The notes beneath the pieces were generated by a model. It searched no databases. It saw nothing but the letters and a program-made list of their open reading frames with translations, and was not told the DNA's origin. This document shows, in pieces, positions 9,193 to 17,584 of a stretch of DNA of 64,000 nt. The stretch covers positions 1-64,000 of the forward strand of contig JAWSVB010000004.1 in assembly GCA_033852135.1 (NCBI GenBank), in the 5' to 3' direction. The position numbers and the translations under genes are program-made. Position 1 is the stretch's first letter; every line of letters starts with the position of its first letter. The stretch is from QZLE01 sp033852135. Its GTDB lineage: Bacteria; Pseudomonadota; Gammaproteobacteria; QZLD01.

Positions 9193-10191
9193 TTAATTTG
9201 CTACGGCAATACATTTGCATAACTCATTAATGCCATTTAGCACCCTCATTGTTGGACGTAAAAGTATATCAAAATCAATCCTGCAAATTGCACCATTCTT
9301 TAGTGCCGAAATTTGCTTCCATGGTTTTATAAGGTTTGATAGTTCCGAGCTAAAGCCCTTATCTTTAGTGCTCAAAACGATAATATCTGGATCTCTATTC
9401 AGCAATGATTCAACACTAACTACAGGTGATAACTGCGATAGGTCATTATATACATTCACAGCACCACAATGCTGTATTAGTTCATCCACTACATGTGTAC
9501 CACCAATTGTACGCAGAGGTAATCCCCAAATCTGTATAAATAACTTTTTTTCTGGTTCAATTTTTTCCATTTTTACTTTGGATAAATCACGTCTAAACTT
9601 CTGCGCTAACTCAACTGCCATATCATCTTTTCCAGTTAGCTCTCCCAGACGCAATAAGCTAGATGGAATATCATCTAAGTTTTTAGATCCACTCAAATAA
9701 ATTGGTATTTGCAAAACTTTTAACCGTTGAATTAAAGACTGCGATGTCCCACTTCCCCATGCCACAATAAGATCTGGTTTAAGCGCAATAAGATCTTCAA
9801 TATTTATTGTAAGAGAATCGCCAATGCGCGGAATCTTTTTTGCAGCAGGTGGATAATCAGCATATTCAACAGTTGCCACTATCTTATCCCCTAGCCCCAA
9901 TGAGAATAGCAATTCAGTTACATGCGGTGCCAACGCAACTATCCTTTCAGCAGTTTTAGGAATCGATACAGCGTTACCCATATCATCTGTGACAGTGATA
10001 GATTTGGCAGAAGCTAATGGAGTGAAAATCATTGCGAAGATAAAGATCAATGGGGTCAGAGCTTTTGATTTTCTTTTCCATTGTATAATACCAACATAAT
10101 GAAATAGAGCTAAATGAATATACTTATAATTATGAATAATCAAAGACCCTGCACCCATTGATTTCCAACCTAAAATTTGACATAAAATCAC
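9193..10191 (-). CDS. btuF: BtuF-like periplasmic vitamin B12/metal-chelate-binding protein
   Basis: Substrate-binding protein of a type II ABC importer, of the helical-backbone cobalamin/siderophore class. After a signal peptide ending near PLASA, the mature protein begins SITVTDDMGNAV and continues with RIVALAPHVTELLFSLG, typical of BtuF-type proteins; KPDLIVAW and later DPDIIVLS fit the family. The start is doubtful: the longest frame puts about 40 unlikely residues before the signal peptide and no in-frame ATG lies next to it (see findings). It directly follows a CobC-like phosphatase gene, an arrangement that supports cobalamin as ligand. No BtuC/BtuD genes are in the window. The outer-membrane partner is probably BtuB at 50223-52061. 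Confidence 0.8.
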   Translation of the reverse strand: MILCQILGWKSMGAGSLIIHNYKYIHLALFHYVGIIQWKRKSKALTPLIFIFAMIFTPLASAKSITVTDDMGNAVSIPKTAERIVALAPHVTELLFSLGLGDKIVATVEYADYPPAAKKIPRIGDSLTINIEDLIALKPDLIVAWGSGTSQSLIQRLKVLQIPIYLSGSKNLDDIPSSLLRLGELTGKDDMAVELAQKFRRDLSKVKMEKIEPEKKLFIQIWGLPLRTIGGTHVVDELIQHCGAVNVYNDLSQLSPVVSVESLLNRDPDIIVLSTKDKGFSSELSNLIKPWKQISALKNGAICRIDFDILLRPTMRVLNGINELCKCIAVAN

Positions 10192-10794
10192 CTACCCAGC
10201 ATGAGAAATCAAAGAATACCTCAAACCATCAGCACTTTTTTCAATCTTAATTTTAGTTATCGATGCAAAAGGAACTTCAATGCGGAAAATATTATTTAGC
10301 GGAACACCTAACGCAATATTTAGAATGGACCTTATTACAGCGCCATGCCCTACCAATAAAATCTTCTTCCCCAAATTACCTGCAATAACACCCTGAAAGC
10401 CTTGCTGCACTCGCTCGCAAAAAGCAAAAATATTTTCACTATTTGGCACTGGGTGCTTAACAGGATCCTCGAAGAATTTTTTAACTGCTCCTGGAGTTAC
10501 CTCTTCCACCTCTGCGTAGGTTTTTCCCTGCCAATCACCAAATGAGATCTCTTTAAACTCATCAACCACATGCAAAGGAGTTGTAGTTTCAAGAGCTAAT
10601 CTTTTGGCAAATTCACTGCACCTTTTTAAAGGGGATGTGTAAATCGCATCCCAATTACCTTTTGCAGTGGTAGCAGTTTGCATCTGCTGCCAGCCAAGCT
10701 CAGAGAGAGGGTGATCAAGATACCCTCGAAAGCGAGTCCCACCCTGTGGCTCGCCATGGCGTATCATATCAATATAGACTACGTTGGAGTCCAT
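10192..10794 (-). CDS. cobC: Histidine phosphatase, CobC-like (alpha-ribazole phosphatase family)
   Basis: The 200-residue protein has the phosphoglycerate-mutase-type signature RHGEP near the N-terminus, with the catalytic His in RHG, and VGHGAVIR near the C-terminus, supplying the second catalytic His. FGDWQGKTY matches the E-x-x-x-G-x-W-E/Q-G segment of alpha-ribazole phosphatases, which act in nucleotide-loop assembly of cobalamin. It abuts trmB upstream and a btuF-like gene downstream with no spacing, which supports a B12 role. Phosphatases of this fold vary in substrate, so the specific reaction is inferred from context. Confidence 0.75.
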   Translation of the reverse strand: MDSNVVYIDMIRHGEPQGGTRFRGYLDHPLSELGWQQMQTATTAKGNWDAIYTSPLKRCSEFAKRLALETTTPLHVVDEFKEISFGDWQGKTYAEVEEVTPGAVKKFFEDPVKHPVPNSENIFAFCERVQQGFQGVIAGNLGKKILLVGHGAVIRSILNIALGVPLNNIFRIEVPFASITKIKIEKSADGLRYSLISHAG

Positions 10795-11583
10795 CTACTT
10801 CTTTTTATAAAGCAAATCCCATACACCATGTCCAAGATCTATGCCACGTCTCTCAAACTTAGTTTCTGGTCTGTGCTCTGGTCGAGGAGAATAATTACCA
10901 GCACCATGCGGATTCTCAAAGCGTTCATCAGCTTCAAGCACTTCCAACATATGTTCTGCATAATTTTCCCAGTCAGTAGCCATATGTAAAAAGCCACCTT
11001 TCTCCAATTTGGTATAGATTCGATTTACCCATGGAGGCTGTACAATGCGGCGTTTATGGTGGCGTTTTTTCGGCCATGGATCTGGGAAAAACAACTGAAC
11101 CCCATGCAAAAACCCATCAGGAATATTGTTCTGCAGTACTTCTATCGCATCACCTTCCATGATCCTAACATTAGTTAAATTTCCTTGTTCAACAAGATTT
11201 AACAGATGACCAATACCGGGGCGATGTACTTCAATTCCGATAAAATCTTTTTCAGGTGCTGCTGCAGCCATTTTCGCCAATGAAGCTCCATTGCCAAAAC
11301 CGATCTCAAACACCACCTTCGCATCTCTGCCAAAGATCTCTTGTTTATTAAAAGTTTCAGAAGGCCCTGGCTGTAGACTATGCTTCTCATAGTGATTATC
11401 TAGAGCATCTCTCTGGGCAGCAGTTGCACGCCCAACTCGCCTGACAAAGCTTTTAATTGTTTTTCTAGGCATTTCGCCCTGGGCTGTATCTTTAACAGCT
11501 AGATCTTCAGCAATCTTCTCTTGGGTGATCTGTTCGCTACACTTCTCTTTCACAACTAGTTTTTCCACTACTGATTCTTTCAA
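10795..11583 (-). CDS. trmB: tRNA (guanine-N7-)-methyltransferase
   Basis: S-adenosylmethionine-dependent methyltransferase that forms m7G46 in the tRNA variable loop. The SAM-binding motif EIGFGNGASL and the family signature PDPWPKKRHHKRR are intact, and the C-terminal TKFERRG segment is characteristic. At 262 residues it is longer than the roughly 220-240 of many homologs, because of a charged N-terminal extension (about 1-45). It follows thiG by 60 bases, the thiS-thiG-trmB order common in gammaproteobacteria, and runs directly into cobC. Confidence 0.95.
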   Translation of the reverse strand: MKESVVEKLVVKEKCSEQITQEKIAEDLAVKDTAQGEMPRKTIKSFVRRVGRATAAQRDALDNHYEKHSLQPGPSETFNKQEIFGRDAKVVFEIGFGNGASLAKMAAAAPEKDFIGIEVHRPGIGHLLNLVEQGNLTNVRIMEGDAIEVLQNNIPDGFLHGVQLFFPDPWPKKRHHKRRIVQPPWVNRIYTKLEKGGFLHMATDWENYAEHMLEVLEADERFENPHGAGNYSPRPEHRPETKFERRGIDLGHGVWDLLYKKK

Positions 11584-11599
11584 AACTCTTTCCTATAGG

Positions 11600-11651
11600 G
11601 ACCATGGCCTAGATATAGACCATGACCTAGATAAAGACAGGACCTAGAAAA
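11600..11651. repeat. Degenerate 18-base tandem repeat between thiG and trmB
   Basis: Two 18-base units differing at two positions (11600-11617 and 11618-11635, GACCATGRCCTAGATAWA) are followed by a third, shortened copy that runs into the end of thiG. It fills almost the whole thiG-trmB spacer. Confidence 0.7.
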
Positions 11652-12426
11652 AAGTGCCGTCAACAGGTGAAGATGCGCTAGCAAAACGTTTACGCGGAAT
11701 ACGTCCTGCTAAAAATGCTTCACGCCCTGCCTCAATCGCTTTTTTCATTGCTGATGCCATAAGTATAGGGTCTTGCGCACCTGCAATAGCAGTATTCATC
11801 AATACACCATCACAGCCTAATTCCATTGCAATAGCAGCATCAGAAGCAGTGCCAACACCGGCATCGACAATAACCGGTACATTTGCGTTCTCAATAATTG
11901 TGCGAATATTATATGGATTACGGATACCGAGGCCCGAACCAATTGGAGCAGCTAAAGGCATTACAGCAACACAACCCATATCTTCAAACTGCTTCGCTAT
12001 TATTGGGTCATCATTGGTATATACCATAATCTCGAAACCCTCTTTGATAAGAACTTCAGCAGCTTTAATAGTATCAATCACATTTGGGAAAAGAGTCTTT
12101 TGGTCCCCTAATACCTCAAGCTTAACCAAAGTATGATCATCAAGTAATTCACGTGCTAGACGACAGGTTCTAATTGCATCTTCTGCATTGAAGCAACCAG
12201 CAGTATTCGGTAAGAAAGTGTATTTATCTGGTGACAAATAATCTAGAAGATTTGGCTCATCATTATTTTGACCCATATTAGTTCTTCTGATAGCGACCGT
12301 TATCATTTCTGATTCAGACTCTTCAATAGCCAATTTGGTCTCATTAAAATCTTTGTATTTTCCAGTTCCAACCATCAAACGAGAACTGTATTCTTTTCCA
12401 GCAATTACCAATTTTTTATCTATCAT
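11644..12426 (-). CDS. thiG: Thiazole synthase
   Basis: ThiG makes the thiazole phosphate moiety of thiamine from deoxyxylulose phosphate, dehydroglycine or iminoglycine, and the ThiS thiocarboxylate. The 260-residue TIM-barrel protein shows RLMVGTGKYK at the N-terminus, the Schiff-base Lys region VKLEVLGD, and GSGLGIRNPYNI, GVGTASDAA and GVLMNTAIAGA phosphate-binding loops. The ATG is preceded by a GGTGAAAG-type site. It lies 238 bases downstream of thiS, an unusually wide gap for this pair, filled with repeat-like sequence. Confidence 0.96.
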   Translation of the reverse strand: MIDKKLVIAGKEYSSRLMVGTGKYKDFNETKLAIEESESEMITVAIRRTNMGQNNDEPNLLDYLSPDKYTFLPNTAGCFNAEDAIRTCRLARELLDDHTLVKLEVLGDQKTLFPNVIDTIKAAEVLIKEGFEIMVYTNDDPIIAKQFEDMGCVAVMPLAAPIGSGLGIRNPYNIRTIIENANVPVIVDAGVGTASDAAIAMELGCDGVLMNTAIAGAQDPILMASAMKKAIEAGREAFLAGRIPRKRFASASSPVDGTFF

Positions 12427-12600
12427 CTTCTTTCACCGTTGTTTATTAACTAATGCTGTTCAAACTGTGTTAATGGTGGGCAGTGCCCATCCTACGTATC
12501 TTAAAAAATCTTTAGTTTGCGCCTTGCTACACTATTAAATTATTAAAGCGTAATGAGCGCGGCTTAGTCGCGGCGTAACCAGCTTAAAAAGATGTTGAGC
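12427..12600. repeat. Repeat-like spacer between thiS and thiG
   Basis: It contains a perfect short palindrome TGGGCA-G-TGCCCA (12477-12489) followed by TCCTACG, a pattern often seen in dispersed extragenic repeats, and a GC-richer segment (12545-12580) rich in GCG. A segment loosely like the latter occurs at 16336-16395. No gene is evident. Confidence 0.4.
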
Positions 12601-12664
12601 TTACGAATAGTAAGTGACTCATTTTTTAACTGGTTGCAATAAAGAATAAGCAAGCTCAATCGCT

Positions 12665-12865
12665 TTAACCGCCGCCCACTGCATGAACCACTTCAACTAC
12701 ATCACCTTCGCTTAACTGATAATCAGGATGCTGCCTTTTAGGGATAATCTCGCGATTAACCTCAACCGCATATCTCTTCCCTTCTAAACTCATCTCTTCA
12801 ATTAAAGCCTGCAGTTTAATTTCCTGCGCATACTCTTTTTCATCGCCATTTACAGAAATCTTCAT
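12665..12865 (-). CDS. thiS: Thiamine biosynthesis sulfur-carrier protein
   Basis: A 66-residue ubiquitin-fold protein ending in the diagnostic Gly-Gly pair (HAVGGG). The C-terminal Gly is adenylated and converted to a thiocarboxylate that donates sulfur to ThiG. It starts with KISVNGDEKEY and has EVNREIIPKRQ and EGDVVEVVHAV, typical of ThiS. I use the ATG at 12865; a TTG one codon upstream is unlikely. It is the first gene of the leftward thiS-thiG-trmB-cobC-btuF series. Confidence 0.95.
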   Translation of the reverse strand: MKISVNGDEKEYAQEIKLQALIEEMSLEGKRYAVEVNREIIPKRQHPDYQLSEGDVVEVVHAVGGG

Positions 12866-12938
12866 CAATTTGACTCACTTTTCATTGATTAAGCTGCGCA
12901 TTCTACAGTATTTTTTAAATTACCCCAAAAGAACCATT

Positions 12939-13769
12939 TCACTCAGACTTTGCCAATAAATAGTCCAACCATCTTACCGGTAAAATTCGCTTTAAAAATC
13001 CAAATAGATAAGTTGGAAAGCACACATAATAACGCGCCTTTGGCTTTTTACTTTCTAGAGCATGGATCAGCCTTTTGACCACAGCCTCAGGTGGTAAAGT
13101 AAACGGGGTGCTTGATTTTGCACTCTCTAGCCTCTTCTTGGTGGCAAGATAATCATCCTTATAATGACTTTTTTCTACATCAATTGTTTGCATAAAGTTT
13201 TTAGCAGCATTATCTCGAAATTTTGATGTAATCGGTCCTGGCTCTATCAACACCGGAAAAATATTACTTCCCATTAACTCAAGGCGCATCGCATCACACA
13301 ACCCCTCCATTGCATATTTGCTCGCCATATAAGCCCCACGATGTTTAAATGCCACAAAACCTAGTATAGAGCTATTGTATACAATCCGACCATGCCCCTG
13401 CTTATGCATCACCGGTAAAATCATATTTGTAAGCTCCTGAGCTCCAAATATATTAGTCTCAAATTGTCGCCTAAACGCATCACGATTAATATCTTCTACA
13501 GCACCAGCTTGACCATAACCGGCATTATTAAATAGAAAATCTAAAGTACCACAGGTTTTTTCAAGAACTTCTTTTACAGCTAGTCTGATAGATTCACTAC
13601 TATCAACATCTAATAATAATGATTCAAACCCTTCACTATGCAGCCTATTAACATCTTCTTCTTTTCTAGCGCTTGCAAAGACCCTATACCCTCTATCTTT
13701 AAGCATTTTTGCAGCACAATATCCTATCCCACTAGAACACCCTGTGATTAAAATAGACTTTTGCATCAT
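12939..13769 (-). CDS. Short-chain dehydrogenase/reductase
   Basis: A 276-residue classical SDR. The NAD(P)-binding motif TGCSSGIG (about 9-16) is followed by an Arg-rich segment FASARKEED that suggests NADP preference. NNAG is at 81-84, the catalytic Ser near 133-134 and the catalytic pair Y147-x3-K151 in YMASK. EPGPI is the usual post-catalytic loop. The substrate is unknown; members of this subgroup act on retinol, steroid or long-chain carbonyl compounds. It is a single leftward gene, divergent from fmdB; ATG-ATG at the start is preceded by GGAAG. Confidence 0.9.
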   Translation of the reverse strand: MMQKSILITGCSSGIGYCAAKMLKDRGYRVFASARKEEDVNRLHSEGFESLLLDVDSSESIRLAVKEVLEKTCGTLDFLFNNAGYGQAGAVEDINRDAFRRQFETNIFGAQELTNMILPVMHKQGHGRIVYNSSILGFVAFKHRGAYMASKYAMEGLCDAMRLELMGSNIFPVLIEPGPITSKFRDNAAKNFMQTIDVEKSHYKDDYLATKKRLESAKSSTPFTLPPEAVVKRLIHALESKKPKARYYVCFPTYLFGFLKRILPVRWLDYLLAKSE

Positions 13770-13888
13770 TTATTTATCTTCCATTTTTTAAACTGCACCG
13801 CTTTTTCCAATTAAAAAACAGTTCAACTATTGCGATTTTAGCTAAAAATCAATAATATATGCTGTTTTTCAATTACCGGATATCTATT

Positions 13889-14140
13889 ATGCCAATTTAT
13901 GAATACGAATGCGAAAAGTGCGGACATAGATTGGAAGCTATTCAAAAATTCAGTGATGCGCCTTTGGCTGATTGTCCTGAATGTAATGAATCCGCTTTAA
14001 AAAAACTTGTCTCATCAGCTGCTTTTAAACTTAAAGGTGGCGGCTGGTATGAAACTGATTTCAAAAATAAGAGCAGTTGCTCTACAAGCAGTAAGAGCCA
14101 ACCAGCTGCATGTTCTGGCTGCCCTAACGCTGCAGACTAA
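13889..14140 (+). CDS. FmdB-family small zinc-ribbon protein
   Basis: An 83-residue protein starting MPIYEYECEKCG, with the paired CxxC motifs (CEKC and CPEC) of the FmdB/CxxC_CXXC_SSSS regulatory family and a Ser/Cys-rich tail. The frame is open 10 codons further upstream, but the ATG at 13889 matches the family start and follows CCGGA. It precedes aspS, an association seen in many proteobacteria; the molecular function is not established. Confidence 0.9.
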   Translation: MPIYEYECEKCGHRLEAIQKFSDAPLADCPECNESALKKLVSSAAFKLKGGGWYETDFKNKSSCSTSSKSQPAACSGCPNAAD

Positions 14141-14175
14141 TAAACCACTGGTTTATACACTAATAAAAGTTAATC

Positions 14176-14208
14176 AAACAGCTGCATTGGTATATAATGC
14201 AGCTGTTT
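14176..14208 (+). terminator. Hairpin between fmdB and aspS
   Basis: A perfect 12-base-pair stem (AAACAGCTGCAT with ATGCAGCTGTTT) around a 9-base loop is followed by a short T stretch. It probably terminates or attenuates transcription leaving fmdB before aspS. Confidence 0.7.
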
Positions 14209-14274
14209 TCGTAAGGTGTCTTAATAAGTTCGCCTTTCTATTTAACAATAACTAATTTATAACGGAAAATTGCT

Positions 14275-16047
14275 ATGCGCAGTCATTATTGCGGTAACGT
14301 CGACGAAACTTTAATTGGCCAAGAGGTCGAACTTTGCGGTTGGGTAAATAAACGCCGAGACCATGGTGGAGTAATCTTTATTGAACTTCGTGACAGAGAA
14401 GGGATTGTTCAGGTTGTTTACGATCCTGATATTGAAGATGCTTTTGCTACTGCAGAAACAGTTAGAAATGAGTTCGTCCTTAAGGTTACTGGCATTGTAA
14501 GAGGTCGCCCTGAAGGGATGACAAACGCTAATGTCAAAACTGGAAAAATTGAGATCCTAGGCAAAAAACTTGAGATTATCAACAAATCTGTAACGCCTCC
14601 GTTCCAACTTGATGAAGATGTAAATGATGATATCCGTCTAAAGTATCGCTATATTGACCTGCGTCGTCCTGAGATGCTAGAGCGTATGAGATTACGCTCT
14701 AAGATATCCAATATTCTTAGAAACTTTATGGAAGACAATGGATTTCTTGATATTGAAACACCAATGTTAACCAAGGCTACACCTGAAGGTGCACGCGACT
14801 ACCTTGTTCCTAGCAGAACACATGAAGGCAGTTTCTTTGCTCTTCCTCAATCTCCGCAAATTTTCAAACAGCTTCTAATGATGTCAGGAATGGATCGTTA
14901 CTACCAGATAGTGCGCTGTTTCCGTGATGAGGATCTTCGTGCTGATAGACAGCCTGAATTTACCCAGCTTGATGTTGAAACTACATTCTTAGATGAACAC
15001 CAAATCATGGGAATGATGGAAGAGATGATGCGCAAGCTATTCAAGCAAGTGCTTGATGTTGAACTTCCTAATCCCTTCCCAACAATGCCTTACTCTGAAG
15101 CTATGGATCGTTTTGGCTCTGACAAGCCTGATATGAGAATACCTCTTGAGTTAATTGAAGTATCTGACTTACTTGAAGGAATTGAATTCAAAGTATTCGC
15201 CGCACCAGCTATTGACCCCAAAGGGCGTGTTGCTGCCCTTAGAGTCCCTGGCGGCAATTCTCTTTCGAGAAAACAGATCGATGAGTATACAAAATTTGTT
15301 GGGCGCTACGGAGCTAAGGGACTTGCATACATTAAAGTTAATGCAAAAGAGGATGGGCGCGATGGACTACAATCTCCAATCGTTAAATTCTTCCCAGATG
15401 ATGCTATCCAGAAGATCTTAGAGAGAACTGGAGCTGAAAATGGCGATCTTATTTTCTTTGGTGCTGATAAAGCTACTGTTGTAAATGATGCTCTAGGTGC
15501 ATTGCGCGTTCAACTTGGTAAAGATCTTGAAATGGTTTCTGACAAATGGGAACCACTTTGGGTTGTTGATTTCCCAATGTTTGAATGGGATGAAAAGAGA
15601 AACGGTTGGACTGCACTACACCATCCATTTACTGCACCTTCATGCTCAGCTGAAGAACTGCAAAAAGATCCAGGTACAGCTCTTTCAAGAGCATATGACA
15701 TGGTTCTTAATGGTACTGAACTTGGTGGTGGCTCTGTACGTATCCATCAACAGGACATTCAACAAGAAGTATTTAGACTGCTTGATATATCTGATGAAGA
15801 AGCACAATCTAAATTCGGATTCTTGCTTGAGGCCTTACAATACGGTTGTCCTCCTCACGGTGGGATCGCATTTGGTATGGACCGTTTAGTTATGCTTATG
15901 GTTGGCGCTACATCAATACGTGATGTTATGGCATTCCCTAAGACTCAAACTGCTAGCTGCCCACTGACATCAGCTCCTGCACCTGTATCTGAAGCACAAC
16001 TTAAAGAACTATCTATTAAACTTAGAAAACCTCATATAACTGAGTAG
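14275..16047 (+). CDS. aspS: Aspartyl-tRNA synthetase
   Basis: Class IIb aminoacyl-tRNA synthetase that charges tRNA-Asp. The 590-residue length, the N-terminal OB-fold (GWVNKRRDHGG), class II motif 2 (FRDEDLRADRQPEFTQLD) and motif 3 (GIAFGMDRLVML), and the bacterial insertion (GAD) domain between them mark a full-length bacterial-type enzyme. The fold includes the QSPQIFKQLLM flipping-loop region. ATG preceded by ACGGAAA. It is followed by a strong terminator. Confidence 0.98.
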   Translation: MRSHYCGNVDETLIGQEVELCGWVNKRRDHGGVIFIELRDREGIVQVVYDPDIEDAFATAETVRNEFVLKVTGIVRGRPEGMTNANVKTGKIEILGKKLEIINKSVTPPFQLDEDVNDDIRLKYRYIDLRRPEMLERMRLRSKISNILRNFMEDNGFLDIETPMLTKATPEGARDYLVPSRTHEGSFFALPQSPQIFKQLLMMSGMDRYYQIVRCFRDEDLRADRQPEFTQLDVETTFLDEHQIMGMMEEMMRKLFKQVLDVELPNPFPTMPYSEAMDRFGSDKPDMRIPLELIEVSDLLEGIEFKVFAAPAIDPKGRVAALRVPGGNSLSRKQIDEYTKFVGRYGAKGLAYIKVNAKEDGRDGLQSPIVKFFPDDAIQKILERTGAENGDLIFFGADKATVVNDALGALRVQLGKDLEMVSDKWEPLWVVDFPMFEWDEKRNGWTALHHPFTAPSCSAEELQKDPGTALSRAYDMVLNGTELGGGSVRIHQQDIQQEVFRLLDISDEEAQSKFGFLLEALQYGCPPHGGIAFGMDRLVMLMVGATSIRDVMAFPKTQTASCPLTSAPAPVSEAQLKELSIKLRKPHITE

Positions 16048-16069
16048 TTTCTACTTCAAATAGACCAAT

Positions 16070-16097
16070 AAAAAACGCAGCTTCAGCTGCGTTTTTT
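16070..16097 (+). terminator. Rho-independent terminator of aspS
   Basis: Perfect stem AAAAAACGCAGC / GCTGCGTTTTTT around TTCA, 22 bases after the aspS stop; symmetrical, so it could act both ways. Confidence 0.9.
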
Positions 16098-16403
16098 ATT
16101 GCCTTTTTGAAGCTTGAGTTAGCATAACTGATATATATTCCAACTTAAAAAGTGGGAACGACATAAAGCAGGTAAACCTATAGAACTGAAAAAGTAAAAA
16201 AGTCCCGTCATCCCGGACTCTTCTTTTATAAAAGAAAGGGGATCCAACAAACGTACGTTTGCCACGCGAAACGCACTATCTACATTTAATAACATATGAA
16301 TTCCCGCTTTCGCTGGAATTAATTTATGCTTTCTATCGTTTAAGCGTTACGAGCGTAGATTATTAGCGGCACAAATAATAAGCAAGCGCAGTAGCTTAAA
16401 ATA

Positions 16404-16431
16404 AAAAAGCCCGCACAAGACAGGCTTTTTA
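16404..16431 (-). terminator. Terminator of the leftward ABC transporter operon
   Basis: Stem AAAAGCC / GGCTTTT with flanking A and T runs, 18 bases after the end of the livM-like gene; reads best leftward but is nearly symmetrical. Confidence 0.8.
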
Positions 16432-16449
16432 TTTAAACTACTTTAGTAA

Positions 16450-17568
16450 TTAAGACTGAGATTTCTTAAGAAGCTTCTCTGCAGCCATAACCCTAAGCTT
16501 TCCTACAACACCTATGTTGAAGAAGTATACGCAAAGCACATACATGATACCTAGGTACATCAACCAACGGTCAGCATGGATAAGCTCATGAATAACTGGA
16601 ATATCTATACCTTCACCAATAACGTTGTTTAGACCTGTACGTAAATAGTTCTCCATCAAAGTCATGATTACAGCACCGATAACAGAACCATAAATTGTTC
16701 CCATACCACCTACTACAACCATAATTAGAACCACGATCATAATGTTAAGTGTTAAGTACGAGTTAGGTACTGCTGAACGTAGCCATATTGCATAAAGTGA
16801 ACCAGCAAGTGATGCAATAGAACAAGCTATAACGATAACTATCATCTTATAGATCACTGGTTTAAAACCAATAGCCAATGTTCTGAATTCATTTTCACGA
16901 ATAGCTTGTAAAACTCTACCAAGAGGAGAGTTAACCATACGCAACATGAACCAGAAAACTACTGCAGAGATCAAGAAGATTAAGTAATAGCTGACATATC
17001 TGATACCTGATAGCGCTACATCTGCGCCTTCACTTGGGAAAAACAAGAATTTCTTAGCTAGAAGCGCAGGAATCCCGTCATCAAAGTTAAGCCCGTCAAG
17101 ACCACCAGTCCATGCTGAAAGTTTAACCAAAAGGAATAAGAATCCAGCAGCAACAGCTAGCGTTATCATAGTAAAGAATAGAGTTCTTACTCGTAGTCCA
17201 ACTAGGGCAATGATAAGCGCCAGTGATGCCGAGCAAATAATTCCTAAGATAACAGCACCAATTAGAGCAATCCAATCTGCACCAGGCTGGTTTAGCATAA
17301 TACCTACGCTATATGCACCTATCGCAAAGAACACAGTGTGTGCAAATGAGATAACAGCAGTATATCCAAGCAGCATGTCGTAACTTGCAGCTAAAAGTAT
17401 GAAGATGCAGATTTTCACTGCAGAATCCATAGCCAACTGTCTTCCATTTTCAATACCAAATACTTCTACAATAAATGGCATAAGTGCAAGTATTAAAAAT
17501 GTAACGCCCAACATAACCGAGAGAACACGACTACGTGGATAATCACCTGATAAAATTTTATTTAACAT
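16450..17568 (-). CDS. livM: Branched-chain amino-acid-type ABC transporter permease (LivM/UrtC type)
   Basis: A 372-residue inner-membrane permease with about 10 hydrophobic segments. GYTAVISFAHTVFFAIGAY and the cytoplasmic coupling segment SPLGRVLQAIRENEFRTLAIGF are typical of the LivM branch, and VVGGMGTIYGSVIGA is the conserved C-terminal loop. It forms the membrane pore with the LivH-type protein encoded upstream. A GGAGAGG site precedes the ATG. Last gene of the operon livK-livG-livF-livH-livM. The true substrate (branched-chain amino acid, urea, amide or other) cannot be fixed from the permease. Confidence 0.9.
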   Translation of the reverse strand: MLNKILSGDYPRSRVLSVMLGVTFLILALMPFIVEVFGIENGRQLAMDSAVKICIFILLAASYDMLLGYTAVISFAHTVFFAIGAYSVGIMLNQPGADWIALIGAVILGIICSASLALIIALVGLRVRTLFFTMITLAVAAGFLFLLVKLSAWTGGLDGLNFDDGIPALLAKKFLFFPSEGADVALSGIRYVSYYLIFLISAVVFWFMLRMVNSPLGRVLQAIRENEFRTLAIGFKPVIYKMIVIVIACSIASLAGSLYAIWLRSAVPNSYLTLNIMIVVLIMVVVGGMGTIYGSVIGAVIMTLMENYLRTGLNNVIGEGIDIPVIHELIHADRWLMYLGIMYVLCVYFFNIGVVGKLRVMAAEKLLKKSQS

Positions 17569-17584
17569 TAGTATCCTCTCCTAA

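Larger units (their letters stand above)
16048..16449. other. Convergent intergenic region with terminators and dispersed-repeat sequence
   Basis: It holds the aspS terminator, the terminator of the leftward transporter operon, and between them a segment with CCGTCATCCCGGA...GGGGATCC (16205-16244) and an AATTCC/GGAATT hairpin (16299-16320), resembling dispersed extragenic repeats. No gene is evident. Confidence 0.6.
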
